The notes under the pieces: generated by a model
Told to the model about the DNA's origin: nothing
Database searches by the model: none
The model's input: only the letters and a program-made list of their open reading frames with translations
Source: Berkiella sp050247135
GTDB lineage: Bacteria > Pseudomonadota > Gammaproteobacteria > Berkiellales > Berkiellaceae
Direction: 5' to 3'
DNA length: 26,501 nucleotides
NCBI GenBank assembly: GCA_050247135.1
Contig: JBFWUT010000039.1
Coordinates: 1-26,501, forward strand
Program-made: the position numbers and the translations under genes
In this document: positions 6,890 to 15,423 of the stretch, one piece after another
Numbering within the stretch: the stretch's first letter is position 1
How the letters are laid out: each line of letters starts with the position of its first letter

Positions 6890-7778
6890 TTTTACCTATT
6901 ATTTTTTATTGGTTGATCGTTTATCACTCGCAACTTATGTGATGTTTGTGATCACACTGCTGTCATTTTACTGGTTCAAACATTATTTTCTGCGTGGTGT
7001 GTTTTTATTTGTTACCTTGTTAATGGCGCTCTATGCTGAACGCTTAGACTGGATTGCTATCCCTGGCGTTGTTGTGATGGGTGGCCTGTTCTATTATGGG
7101 CTCAATGGCAAGCGTAAAATACTCAGAGGCTTGTGTTTTACCTTGGCTGTGTTGAGTGCTTTAGCGGTTAGTTTTCTCAAAATGCCAGGCGTTCATAATT
7201 GGCGCTTAATTGAAAATTTAGCGCTCTCAAAAGACACTCTGCCTTACAACATGACTTTTAACTTAGATAAGTCTCTCATTGGGCTGTTTTTTGTTTGGTT
7301 TAGTGTGTATTCATTAGCCAATGGGGGGGCTTGGAAAAGTACCTTACAAAAAGGCTTGATATCAGGCATAGCTGCAATTGCCGTGTTGATGCCCTTGGCA
7401 TTCTATTTGGGCTATGTAAAATTCGATCTGAAAATAACGTCCTTCTTTTTTTTATGGGCTATCCATAACCTCTTTTTTGTTTGTTTTGCCGAAGAGGCGT
7501 TGTTTCGTGGCATGATCCAGCGCTTTATTCAATTTCGTTTACAAAATGTTCGTTATGGTAAATGGGTCGCAATAGCGATTGCTGCTATGTTATTTGGCGC
7601 AGCCCATTATCCAGGAGGCTGGCGTTATATATTACTCGCTTCGGTAGCGGGGTTATTTTACGGTTATGCCTTTATGAAAACAGAAAAAATTGAGGCGGGC
7701 ATTCTTAGTCACTTTATGGTGAACGCCGTGCACTTTGTGTTTTTCAGTTACCCGGCCTTAAAAACCGCGTTACTTTAA
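6876..7778 (+). CDS. CPBP-family intramembrane metalloprotease
   Basis: 300 residues, with about eight hydrophobic helices. The CPBP (Abi/CAAX-prenyl-protease-like) motifs are present in order: EEALFR with E206, E207 and R211; FGAAH with H244; and SHFMVN with H279 and N283. These are the metal-binding and catalytic residues of the family, so it should be an active inner-membrane glutamic/metal protease. Its substrate is unknown. I accept a TTG start at 6876, preceded by AGGGA at a suitable distance and overlapping the HAD gene by 14 bp; the next in-frame ATG is codon 22 (6939). The gene is convergent with the aldehyde dehydrogenase gene, overlapping its 3' end by 9 bp. Confidence 0.87.
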   Translation: MTLNDFTYYFLLVDRLSLATYVMFVITLLSFYWFKHYFLRGVFLFVTLLMALYAERLDWIAIPGVVVMGGLFYYGLNGKRKILRGLCFTLAVLSALAVSFLKMPGVHNWRLIENLALSKDTLPYNMTFNLDKSLIGLFFVWFSVYSLANGGAWKSTLQKGLISGIAAIAVLMPLAFYLGYVKFDLKITSFFFLWAIHNLFFVCFAEEALFRGMIQRFIQFRLQNVRYGKWVAIAIAAMLFGAAHYPGGWRYILLASVAGLFYGYAFMKTEKIEAGILSHFMVNAVHFVFFSYPALKTALL

Positions 7779-9260
7779 GCGCATCATAAAGGGATTAGGA
7801 ACATCATTGGCGGTTGAAATCCACACGCACTTGGGTTGTAAGTATTGATAAATCGCTTCTTGTCCGCTCTCTCTGCCAATACCAGATTGCTTGTAGCCAC
7901 CAAAGGGCGACATATAGCTTAAAGAACGATAAGTATTGACCCACACCGTGCCTGCTTGCAGGCGTTTGCTGAGCTTGAAGGCCCTAGCCATATTCTGTGT
8001 CCAAAGACCTGCGGCTAAACCATAGATCACATTATTAGCAATCTCAATCGCTTCCTCTTCATTTTCAAAAGGGATCACGCACAGCACGGGGCCAAAAATT
8101 TCTTCTTGGGCAATACGCATGGAATTTTTGACATTCGTATAAATAGTAGGTTCGATAAACCAACCATCGCCACATTCAGGTTTAGTTGCTTTGTGCCCAC
8201 CTAGGACGCATTTCACCCCCTCCGATTTTGCCACTTCAAGGTAGCTCAGAATTTTTTCATATTGGGCTTTGCTCGTCACGGGACCGACTTGGGTGTCATA
8301 GGATAACGGGTTACCCATTTTAGCTGTTTTGGCAATGGCGACGACTTTTTCGAGTAAGGTATCATGAACGGATTTTTCAACTAATAGCCTGGACCCGGCA
8401 ATACAGGTTTGTCCTGTCGCTGCAAAGATCCCAGATATCACGCCTTTGGCTGCATTATCGAGGTCGGCATCGGCAAAAACAATATTAGGGGACTTCCCCC
8501 CCAATTCTAAACTGATTTTCTTGATGGTGCTGGCTGCTTGCTGGTAGATGTGTTTGCCGGTTTCTGTTCCCCCGGTGAAAGCGACTTTCGCAACTAAAGG
8601 ATGAGAGGTGAGTGTATCGCCTACTTCAATCCCCGTGCCTGAGACGACATTAAATACTCCAGGTGGAAAACCCGCTTGTTCGACCAGCTTGGCAAATTCA
8701 AAAGCAGAAGCTGAGGTATATTCAGAGGGTTTCAAAACAAAAGTATTGCCAGTAGCCAAAGCAGGCGCAAGCTTCCAAATCATGAGTAAAAGTGGTGAGT
8801 TCCAGGCCGTAATGGCTGCCACCACGCCAAGTGGTTCATACAACGTATAATTGAACATGTCATTTTTATCAATGGGCAATACCCGGCCTTCAATTTTATC
8901 TGCCAGACCGCCATAGTAGTAAAGCCATTGTGGAATGTAATGAAGTTGTGCCGACATTTCACTAATTAACTTGCCATTATCGGTTACTTCAACTTGGGCT
9001 AAATGTTCCGCATTTTTAGCGACTAAATCGCCGAGTTGACGAAGTAACGCGCCGCGCATAGTGGCATTCATTTTGGGCCACTCACCTTGTGTGAAGGCGT
9101 TGTGTGCAGCCTCGATAGCTCGGGCAGTATCATGCGTATTACCGCGAGGGATCAAACACCAGGGTTTGGCAGTAAATGGATTAATGGATTCCAGATAATC
9201 TTTGCTGTTCGGCTCGCACCATTGGCCACCGATAAATTGTTGATAACGCGGTAATCCCAT
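7770..9260 (-). CDS. NAD(P)+-dependent aldehyde dehydrogenase
   Basis: 496 residues, full length for the ALDH superfamily. The catalytic set is intact (numbered from the ATG at 9260): N154 in TAWNSP, K177 in LKPSE, the FTGGTETG cofactor loop at about 228-235, general base E252 in LELGG, and nucleophile C286 in GQTCIAGSR. It oxidises an aldehyde to the acid; the closest style is broad-specificity or betaine/amino-aldehyde type enzymes, so I give no substrate. Two ATGs are adjacent (9263, 9260). The AAGGAG at 9271-9266 is 2 nt from the first and 5 nt from the second, which favours 9260. It lies 16 bp downstream of the CorB-like gene's partner region and may be read alone. Confidence 0.93.
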   Translation of the reverse strand: MGLPRYQQFIGGQWCEPNSKDYLESINPFTAKPWCLIPRGNTHDTARAIEAAHNAFTQGEWPKMNATMRGALLRQLGDLVAKNAEHLAQVEVTDNGKLISEMSAQLHYIPQWLYYYGGLADKIEGRVLPIDKNDMFNYTLYEPLGVVAAITAWNSPLLLMIWKLAPALATGNTFVLKPSEYTSASAFEFAKLVEQAGFPPGVFNVVSGTGIEVGDTLTSHPLVAKVAFTGGTETGKHIYQQAASTIKKISLELGGKSPNIVFADADLDNAAKGVISGIFAATGQTCIAGSRLLVEKSVHDTLLEKVVAIAKTAKMGNPLSYDTQVGPVTSKAQYEKILSYLEVAKSEGVKCVLGGHKATKPECGDGWFIEPTIYTNVKNSMRIAQEEIFGPVLCVIPFENEEEAIEIANNVIYGLAAGLWTQNMARAFKLSKRLQAGTVWVNTYRSLSYMSPFGGYKQSGIGRESGQEAIYQYLQPKCVWISTANDVPNPFMMRLK

Positions 9261-9276
9261 CATTTCTCCTTAGAAT

Positions 9277-10554
9277 TTACTCTTTCACTTTGCGATGAAT
9301 GGGCGCAAATACCTTAATCGTTTTAATTCGGTTATCTTGAACGTGAACCACTTCGATGGGAATATTACCTAACAGACAACATGTGCCTTCTTCGGGAATG
9401 GTTTGCAAGTGTTCGATCACTATTCCATTCATCGTTTTAGCTTCAGAAGGCGGGAACTTCCAATCAACAACACGATTGAACTCTCGAATGGTAATACTGC
9501 CCTCCACTAGATAGGAACCATCATCTTGAGCTAAGATGGCCATATAAGCCTCAGACATGTCGGTAGTAAATTCACCAACAATTTCTTCTAAAATATCTTC
9601 TAACGTCACCAATCCCATGATGTCGCCGTACTCATCAACCACCAAAGCAAAACGTTCTTTGCTGTGTTGAAAATTAATAAGCTGCTTGGTGAGCGATGTG
9701 CCAGTGGGAATAAAAAAAGCTTGTCCTAAAGAGCTACGTAATTTCTCTTCGTTAAAATCTTCTTCGATCAAAAGGTGGAGGGCTCTTTTAGCATGTAATA
9801 CACCTATTAAATTATTCAAATCGCCTTCATAGACAGGCAAAAAGGTATGTTGGGTATTGGCTAATTGGCCAACAATGGCATCCCACTCATTATCTAGGTC
9901 TATACCGGTGACATCACTTCTTGGCACCATAATGTCATCTACGGTTACTTTTTCTAAGTCCAAAATGCTGAGCAGCATTTTGCGATGTTTGGAAGGGATC
10001 CGGCCTGCGGCTTCATGAACAACAGTGCGCAACTCCTCACGAGTAATACCTTGTTGAATGCCAGCTTGGGATAAAGAAACTCCACACAACCGTAAAAAGC
10101 CATTGGAGACAGCATTGACTGCCCACACAACCGGATAAAGAAGTTTTAAGAAGAACTGCAACAGGAGCGAGGTTGGGAAAGCGGCTTTTTCAGGATAAAG
10201 GGTTGCCCAGGTTTTAGGGGAGACTTCTGCAAAGATTAACAACATAAAGGTGAGCACGACGTCCGCAACGATGATCCCCATCTTTTCGCCAAACAGATCC
10301 ACCCCAATTAAAGTGCCTATAGATGAAGCGGCGATAGTAATGAAGGTGTTCCCCATCAGGATCACGCCAAAGAGCCTATCAGGTCTTTCGAGTAACTCGG
10401 AAACTCGTTTCGCACCCTTAGATACTTTAACCATGTGCTTTAAGCGATATCGATTAACGGAAAGGATCCCAGCTTCAGCCATCGAAAAAAATGCTAAAAA
10501 ACAGACCAAAACGCCAAGGATGATTAACAAAACCGTGTTGCTGGTTTGGATCAA
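9277..10554 (-). CDS. yfjD: CorB/YfjD-type DUF21–CBS–CorC_HlyC membrane protein
   Basis: 425 residues. An N-terminal DUF21 membrane domain (about 1-180, several hydrophobic helices) is followed by a pair of CBS domains (about 200-325: VDDIMVPRSDVTGID starts the first, FALVVDEYGDIMGLVTLEDILEEIVGE ends the second) and a C-terminal CorC_HlyC domain (about 345-420). CNNM/CorB relatives move or sense Mg2+. The start is a TTG at 10554, supported by AGGAG at 10565-10561 with a 6-nt spacer. It is 12 bp after the ypjD stop, so the two form an operon. The same order next to ffh (ffh, ypjD, yfjD) is known from enterobacteria. Confidence 0.92.
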   Translation of the reverse strand: MIQTSNTVLLIILGVLVCFLAFFSMAEAGILSVNRYRLKHMVKVSKGAKRVSELLERPDRLFGVILMGNTFITIAASSIGTLIGVDLFGEKMGIIVADVVLTFMLLIFAEVSPKTWATLYPEKAAFPTSLLLQFFLKLLYPVVWAVNAVSNGFLRLCGVSLSQAGIQQGITREELRTVVHEAAGRIPSKHRKMLLSILDLEKVTVDDIMVPRSDVTGIDLDNEWDAIVGQLANTQHTFLPVYEGDLNNLIGVLHAKRALHLLIEEDFNEEKLRSSLGQAFFIPTGTSLTKQLINFQHSKERFALVVDEYGDIMGLVTLEDILEEIVGEFTTDMSEAYMAILAQDDGSYLVEGSITIREFNRVVDWKFPPSEAKTMNGIVIEHLQTIPEEGTCCLLGNIPIEVVHVQDNRIKTIKVFAPIHRKVKE

Positions 10555-10566
10555 CGTATGCTCCTA

Positions 10567-11352
10567 TTAGAGTAATAACGCTTTTGTGCCAAAGTAAGAT
10601 AAAAGAGCGAAACAGGTGCTTGAGAGTGTGAAGCGAATGGCCGTTCTTCCTCGCCAGCCAAAGCGATAACGACCTAGCAGCAAGATCATCAGTAATACCC
10701 AAGCACATAATGAGAGAATAATTTTAGGTAACAAATGAGAGGTGAATAGCGGCCCTTGGTAGAAAAAGCCACTCAGCAAAGAAGCAGAGAAGAATATCAT
10801 GCCGCTCCAGATAATGTTAAACAGTAGCGCTTCCATGGCTTGCAAGGGAGGCAAAATGGTTAACATACGAGAAGGTTTATGGGCTTTAAGTAGGTAATTT
10901 TGTAACCCCATCAATATCGCTTGCCAGCTTGCCATGAGGAGCAGGCTAATCGCAAACATTGAAATAAAAATATGCAGAAGTACACCCAGGGAAGCTTTGG
11001 TGTCGATGATCTGGCTACCAATAAAAGCCATCATTAAAGTCAGGGATAGGGCACTAAGCGGAAAGGAGAGCACGCATAAATTTTCAACACGGGCGGAAAA
11101 AGTCGTTAAAACGGTCACAATATTCATTAACCACAAGGTAAATGACAACATACAGAGCCAATACAGATTTTGGCCTTGTGGGGTTTCGATTAACTTATAT
11201 AAAATCCAGCCGTGTAGGGATAGGGCCAAAAACGACCCTAAAAGATAAAGCCTTCGATGAAAGTGGAGGCGACCAAATAGGTGCAGGCCTTGCGCCAGGG
11301 CTATCCCCACGTAGGCAAAAGAAGTTAGAATACCAATATATTTTAAATTCAT
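10567..11352 (-). CDS. ypjD: YpjD, CcsA-like cytochrome c assembly family membrane protein
   Basis: 261 residues, with about eight predicted transmembrane helices spread over the length, as in the inner-membrane YpjD branch of the CcsA/CcmC cytochrome-assembly family. Assignment rests mainly on topology, length and position: divergent from ffh and directly upstream of the CorB-like gene, as in Escherichia coli. Its role is unclear; YpjD has been linked to the function of its CorB-like partner in magnesium handling, but this sequence alone does not show that. The ATG at 11352 has only a weak ribosome-binding sequence (TATGG). A perfect TATAAT lies 18 bp upstream of the start codon. Confidence 0.82.
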   Translation of the reverse strand: MNLKYIGILTSFAYVGIALAQGLHLFGRLHFHRRLYLLGSFLALSLHGWILYKLIETPQGQNLYWLCMLSFTLWLMNIVTVLTTFSARVENLCVLSFPLSALSLTLMMAFIGSQIIDTKASLGVLLHIFISMFAISLLLMASWQAILMGLQNYLLKAHKPSRMLTILPPLQAMEALLFNIIWSGMIFFSASLLSGFFYQGPLFTSHLLPKIILSLCAWVLLMILLLGRYRFGWRGRTAIRFTLSSTCFALLSYFGTKALLL

Positions 11353-11369
11353 AGACCATAGCCATATAA

Positions 11370-11375
11370 ATTATA
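11370..11375 (-). promoter_or_regulatory. Candidate -10 box for ypjD–yfjD
   Basis: A perfect TATAAT on the minus strand, 18 bp upstream of the ypjD ATG. No recognisable -35 box is found at 16-18 bp, so the promoter is only partly supported. Confidence 0.45.
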
Positions 11376-11451
11376 GTCCGGATCATCGCATAGCTAGGCC
11401 ATCGAATGCTATGCTTGCGACCACGAAGGATTTGGCAGCAAAAGGTGGGCC

Positions 11452-12828
11452 ATGTTTGAAAATTTAACAGAACGCTTAAGTAAGACGTTTCGAAATGCCG
11501 TTGGGCGAGGCAAGCTCAGCGAAGACAATATGAAAGAAACCTTAACTGAGGTTAGAAATGCGCTTCTAGAGGCCGATGTCGCCTTAGAAGTTGTGACCCA
11601 GTTTCTAGTAGAGGTGCGTGAAGCGGCTTTAGGCATGGAAGTGACCAAGAGTCTCACGCCAGCTCAAATGTTAGTTAAGATAATTAATGACAAGCTGGTC
11701 ACTTTGATGGGTGAGAGCTGTGCGGAGCTCAATTTGCAGGCGGCACCTCCTGCTGTGGTCTTGATGGCAGGCTTGCAAGGTTCAGGTAAGACGACCAGCT
11801 CTGCAAAGTTGGCCAAATTCCTAAAAGAAAGACAAAAAAAATCCGTATTATTAGCCAGCGCAGACGTCTATCGTCCAGCAGCAATTGAACAGCTGCGGGT
11901 ACTGGCTAACGAAGTGGGAGCCACCTTCTTTGAAAATGGGGACATCCATGCCCCAGTTGAAATTGCTAAAGCAGCCCTTGCTAGCGCTAAAAAACAATTT
12001 GCTGATGTGGTGATCATCGATACCGCCGGCCGTTTGCATGTGGATTCAGACATGATGTCTGAAATCAAAGCCATTCATCAAAGTATCCAGCCTGTTGAAA
12101 CGTTATTTGTGGTCGATGGCATGACCGGGCAAGATGCGGCTAATACCGCCAAAGCCTTTAATGATGCCTTGCCGCTAACGGGGGTCATTGTCACCAAGCT
12201 GGATGGTGATGCCCGTGGCGGCGCTATTTTATCGATTCGCCAAATCACTGGCGGTAAACCCATCAAATTTGTAGGTATGGGTGAAAAAACCGATGCTTTA
12301 GAGCCTTTTTACCCTGACAGAATTGCCTCCCGAATTTTAGGGATGGGGGATATTTTATCTCTGGTTGAAGATTTAGAGCGTAACCTCGACAAGCAAGAGG
12401 CCGATCGCCTGGCTAAGAAACTCAGCAAAGGCAAAGAATTCGATCTCGAAGATTTTCGTTCTCAGCTCGTACAGATGAAGAATATGGGCGGTATGGCTGG
12501 TTTGATGGACAAGCTGCCTGGTATGGCTGCGATGCCTCAGGAGATGAAATCGAAGGCGAATGACAAAGCGGTCGATCAAATGCTGGCTATTATTTGCTCG
12601 ATGACACCCAAAGAGCGTCGTCGTCCCTTGCTCATCCAAGGATCGCGTAAACGGCGTATTGCCTTAGGCTCAGGGACCGCTATCCAGGATGTGAACCGAG
12701 TTCTAAAGCAATTTACCCAAATGCAAAAAATGATGAAGAAATTTAGCAAAAAAGGTGGCCTGATGAAGATGATGCGGGGCATCAAAGGGATGCAAAATTT
12801 CATCCCTGGGGGCGGCATGCCGCAATAG
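11452..12828 (+). CDS. ffh: Signal recognition particle protein Ffh (SRP54)
   Basis: 458 residues, typical length. N domain about 1-90; GTPase G domain about 91-295 with GLQGSGKTT (P-loop), DVYRPAA, DTAGR, TKLDGDARGG and GMGEK; methionine-rich M domain about 325-450. The M domain contains the 4.5S RNA-binding stretch ERRRPLLIQGSRKRRIALGSG and a final Met/Lys-rich segment. It binds signal sequences of nascent inner-membrane proteins and, with 4.5S RNA and FtsY, delivers ribosomes to the translocon. AAGGTGG precedes the ATG at good spacing. The gene is divergent from ypjD and 106 bp upstream of rpsP. Confidence 0.98.
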   Translation: MFENLTERLSKTFRNAVGRGKLSEDNMKETLTEVRNALLEADVALEVVTQFLVEVREAALGMEVTKSLTPAQMLVKIINDKLVTLMGESCAELNLQAAPPAVVLMAGLQGSGKTTSSAKLAKFLKERQKKSVLLASADVYRPAAIEQLRVLANEVGATFFENGDIHAPVEIAKAALASAKKQFADVVIIDTAGRLHVDSDMMSEIKAIHQSIQPVETLFVVDGMTGQDAANTAKAFNDALPLTGVIVTKLDGDARGGAILSIRQITGGKPIKFVGMGEKTDALEPFYPDRIASRILGMGDILSLVEDLERNLDKQEADRLAKKLSKGKEFDLEDFRSQLVQMKNMGGMAGLMDKLPGMAAMPQEMKSKANDKAVDQMLAIICSMTPKERRRPLLIQGSRKRRIALGSGTAIQDVNRVLKQFTQMQKMMKKFSKKGGLMKMMRGIKGMQNFIPGGGMPQ

Positions 12829-12832
12829 ATCG

Positions 12833-12861
12833 TTCCAAGGTGTCCAAAGTTAGCGTACAAT
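12833..12861 (+). promoter_or_regulatory. Candidate promoter of rpsP–rimM–trmD–rplS
   Basis: TTCCAA (12833-12838), 17 bp, TACAAT (12856-12861), immediately after the ffh stop. The -10 is good and the -35 weak. It would give a roughly 65-nt leader before rpsP. Confidence 0.45.
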
Positions 12862-12934
12862 GAGGGCCCTTTATGGAAGCAACCCGCTTTTAGTAAGTAA
12901 AACATCTAACATAGTAAAGAGGAATAACACGACA

Positions 12935-13192
12935 ATGGTGGTGATTCGTTTAGCTCGAAAGGGAGCCAAGAAGCGTCCTTTCTTTAACATCGTAGTAGCT
13001 GATCAGCGTTTTAAGCCTGAAGGGCGCTATATTGAGCGTCTCGGTTTTTACAACCCAGTTGCCAAAGGTAAAGAAGAACCTATTCGCTTACTGCGTGACC
13101 GTTTAACACATTGGATTTCACAAGGTGCGCAAATGTCGACACGTGTTGCCACGATCGTGAAGCAATGGGACGAAAAGAATACCGCAGCGTGA
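12935..13192 (+). CDS. rpsP: 30S ribosomal protein bS16
   Basis: 85 residues beginning MVVIRLARKGAKKRPF, the standard bS16 start, with ERLGFYNP and the ISQGAQMSTRVA segment further on. It binds 16S rRNA and helps 30S assembly. An upstream in-frame ATG at 12860 is ignored because the family starts at 12935; AAGAGGA (12917-12923) serves as the ribosome-binding site, 11 bases away. First gene of the operon; its TGA overlaps the rimM GTG as GTGA. Confidence 0.97.
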   Translation: MVVIRLARKGAKKRPFFNIVVADQRFKPEGRYIERLGFYNPVAKGKEEPIRLLRDRLTHWISQGAQMSTRVATIVKQWDEKNTAA

Positions 13193-13716
13193 GTGAGTCG
13201 CTGGTTGTAATAGGGCGCCTAGGCGCGCCTTATGGCGTTCAAGGTTGGCAGCATCTGCAATCTTTTACTGAGCCACAAGACAATATTTTACGGTTTAAAA
13301 CATTGTTTGTTGAGCAAAAGGACCAATGGGCCTCTGTAACGGTTGAACAAAGTCGCTGCCACGGTCAGGGGTTTGTCGTAAAACTTGAAAACATCACTGA
13401 CTGTGATGTTGCTGCAAAATGGACACAATGTCATATTGCGGTACCTCGTGAAGCGTTACCACAACTGGGTGCCAATGAGTTTTATTGGACCGATTTAGAG
13501 AATTTAGCAGTCATGACGACCAAAGGCGAGAGACTGGGCGACATAGTCTCTCTTTATGAAAATGCCGGCGTCGACATCATGGTCATTAAAGACCAAGATA
13601 GAGAACAGCAAATTCCCTTTGTCTTACATGACACTGTAGTTGAAGTTGATTTACAAAAACGCCAAGTCATTGTTGATTGGGAATTACCCGTCGACGCCTT
13701 GCGGGATGATGATTAA
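13189..13716 (+). CDS. rimM: Ribosome maturation factor RimM
   Basis: 175 residues. It opens with VVIGRLGAPYGVQGW, the RimM N-terminal barrel signature, followed by the PRC-like C-terminal domain (FYWTDLENLAV to the end). RimM helps 16S processing and 30S head assembly around S19. The frame extends well into rpsP, but I take the GTG at 13189, which overlaps the rpsP stop as GTGA; an ATG at 13165 is the alternative and would add eight residues. The stop directly abuts the trmD start, so translation of the operon is likely coupled. Confidence 0.94.
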   Translation: MSESLVVIGRLGAPYGVQGWQHLQSFTEPQDNILRFKTLFVEQKDQWASVTVEQSRCHGQGFVVKLENITDCDVAAKWTQCHIAVPREALPQLGANEFYWTDLENLAVMTTKGERLGDIVSLYENAGVDIMVIKDQDREQQIPFVLHDTVVEVDLQKRQVIVDWELPVDALRDDD

Positions 13717-14487
13717 GTGTGGTGTGGTGTTGTTACAATTTTCCCGCAAATGCTATCGGCAATCCAAGATTATGGGATTACGGCTAGAGCAGTCGAAAAA
13801 GGGCTCTTAACCCTAACGACATTCGATTTGCGAGATTTTGCTGAAGATAAGCATGCGACCGTCGATGATAGACCTTATGGTGGCGGCCCTGGCATGGTGA
13901 TGATGCCTGTACCTTTGCGGCGGGGCATTGCGGCTGCAAAAACAGCAGCGCCCAAAAAGCCGCGTGTGATTTATGTGACGCCAGCAGGGAAACGCTTTGA
14001 TCATCAAGTGGCTAGGCGTTTTGCAGCAGAGAAACAGCCCTTGATTTTTGTGGCGGGGCGTTATGAAGGCATTGATCAACGTGTCATTGAACATGATATC
14101 GATGAACAATATTCCATCGGAGATTACGTATTATCCGGTGGTGAATTAGCAGTGATGGTAATGATTGATGCATTAGTGCGTTGGCTCCCGGGGGCTCTTG
14201 GCCATGAAGGTTCAGCACCGTTTGACGCCTTTAGTGATGAGAATAGCGGTTTATTAGATTGCCCTCATTACACGCGACCTGCAGATTTAGCAGGTGAGAG
14301 GGTACCGGAAGTATTGCTCTCAGGAGATCATCAAGCTATCGCTTTGTGGCGTAAAAAGCAGGCACTGGGACAAACGTGGTTATACCGAAAAGACTTATTG
14401 CAGTATTTAACATTAGACAATCAAAGCCAGCAGTTATTGGCTGAGTTTCAACAAGAACAACAGAATTTAGTAGAGGAGTCATCATGA
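13717..14487 (+). CDS. trmD: tRNA (guanine-N1-)-methyltransferase TrmD
   Basis: 256 residues. It has the trefoil-knot SPOUT signatures: DDRPYGGGPGMVMMP near 52-66, the knot residues FVAGRYEGIDQRVIE near 108-123, and SIGDYVLSGGELAVM near 130-144. The enzyme uses S-adenosylmethionine to make m1G37 in tRNAs with G36, which prevents +1 frameshifts. The start is GTG at 13717, directly after the rimM TAA, and matches the family start (MW-G-V--IFP). Its last codon overlaps rplS as ATGA. Confidence 0.97.
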   Translation: MWCGVVTIFPQMLSAIQDYGITARAVEKGLLTLTTFDLRDFAEDKHATVDDRPYGGGPGMVMMPVPLRRGIAAAKTAAPKKPRVIYVTPAGKRFDHQVARRFAAEKQPLIFVAGRYEGIDQRVIEHDIDEQYSIGDYVLSGGELAVMVMIDALVRWLPGALGHEGSAPFDAFSDENSGLLDCPHYTRPADLAGERVPEVLLSGDHQAIALWRKKQALGQTWLYRKDLLQYLTLDNQSQQLLAEFQQEQQNLVEESS

Positions 14488-14867
14488 GCACAATTATTCA
14501 ACAATTAGAACAGGAACAACTACGTAAAAATATTCCTGATTTCTCACAAGGGGACACCGTTTGTGTGTGGGTTAAGGTAATCGAAGGTACGCGCGAAAGA
14601 TTACAAGCGTTTGAAGGTGTGGTTATTGCTATTCGTAATCGCGGCCTACATTCTGCGTTCACTGTTCGTAAAGTATCGCATGGTGAAGGCGTTGAGCGTG
14701 TTTTCCAAACACACAGCCCGATTATTGATAACATTGAAGTGAAACGTCGTGGTAAAGTGCGTCGCTCTAAATTGTATTACTTACGTGATTTGGCAGGCCG
14801 TGCTGCACGTATTAAAGAAGATTTAAGCAAAGCTAAAACGCAAGAATTAGAAGCTGGCGGCGAATAA
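14484..14867 (+). CDS. rplS: 50S ribosomal protein bL19
   Basis: 127 residues with the bL19 features: FSQGDTVCVWVKVIEGTRERLQAFEGVVI, then RNRGLHSAFTVRKVSHGEGVERVFQTHSP and KVRRSKLYYLRDLAGRAARI. It sits at the 30S–50S interface. The slightly extended, acidic C-terminal tail is normal for the family. The ribosome-binding site AGAGGAG lies within the end of trmD, and the ATG overlaps the trmD TGA. Last gene of the operon; a strong GC-rich hairpin follows. Confidence 0.97.
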   Translation: MSTIIQQLEQEQLRKNIPDFSQGDTVCVWVKVIEGTRERLQAFEGVVIAIRNRGLHSAFTVRKVSHGEGVERVFQTHSPIIDNIEVKRRGKVRRSKLYYLRDLAGRAARIKEDLSKAKTQELEAGGE

Positions 14868-14879
14868 GCTAGCGCCTAA

Positions 14880-14903
14880 CCCTCTCCCGCTTGCGGGAGA
14901 GGG
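14880..14903. repeat. GC-rich perfect hairpin after rplS
   Basis: CCCTCTCCCGC (14880-14890) and GCGGGAGAGGG (14893-14903) form an 11-bp perfect palindromic arm pair around TT. No T-run follows, so it is not a classical terminator; it may be a REP-like element or an mRNA 3' stabiliser. The ogt start is only 15 bp further. Confidence 0.75.
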
Positions 14904-14918
14904 GTTCAGAGGGCTTTC

Positions 14919-15389
14919 ATGTCAATAACACACTTCCTGCAAACGCCGATTGGTTGCCTTGCACTCTCCTTTTCTGGCGATACACTCCACCAAGTTGAAT
15001 TGTTATATGACGACAAAAGTAAATCGGTGGGGCGCCTGAGTGCTAAACAACAAAACATTGTGAAGCATATTGAGCGCTACTTCAAAAAGGCCGAAAAACT
15101 GACTGTGCCTTTTGCTATCAAGTTAGGCACGCCTTTTCAGCAACGAGTTTGGCAAGCACTCTTAGAGATCCCCTTGGGACAAACCCGCACGTATGGCGAA
15201 TTAGCCAAAAAATTAAAAACATCTGCTCGCGCCATTGGCATGGCTTGTCGCACTAATCCGATAGCTTTGATAGTACCTTGTCATCGTGTTGTCGCAGCCA
15301 ATGACTTAGGAGGATTCGGTGGCGTGCGTGATGGTAAACCCGTAAAAGTGAAACAATGGTTGTTGGCTCACGAAGCCAGAACAGTCTAG
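14919..15389 (+). CDS. ogt: Methylated-DNA–protein-cysteine methyltransferase (Ogt type)
   Basis: 156 residues. The active-site motif is PCHRV with methyl-accepting C121. It is preceded by the DNA-reading helix ARAIGMACRTNP at 103-114 (Arg finger R104) and by TPFQQRVWQALLEIPLGQTRTYGELA at 71-96. The protein removes methyl groups from O6-methylguanine in a suicidal single turnover. The length and absence of an Ada N-terminal domain make it an Ogt/MGMT-type stand-alone enzyme. There is no obvious Shine-Dalgarno except AGAGGG 10 bp upstream of the ATG. Confidence 0.96.
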   Translation: MSITHFLQTPIGCLALSFSGDTLHQVELLYDDKSKSVGRLSAKQQNIVKHIERYFKKAEKLTVPFAIKLGTPFQQRVWQALLEIPLGQTRTYGELAKKLKTSARAIGMACRTNPIALIVPCHRVVAANDLGGFGGVRDGKPVKVKQWLLAHEARTV

Positions 15390-15423
15390 TATAGAGGGAC
15401 CATTATTCATTTAGGGACAAAAG

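Noticed and set aside
12860..12934. Longer N-terminus for rpsP
   Set aside because: bS16 begins at MVVIRLARKG; the extension lies over the likely promoter and leader.
13111..13188. Longer N-terminus for rimM
   Set aside because: It lies within rpsP in another frame; RimM begins just before VVIGRLG.
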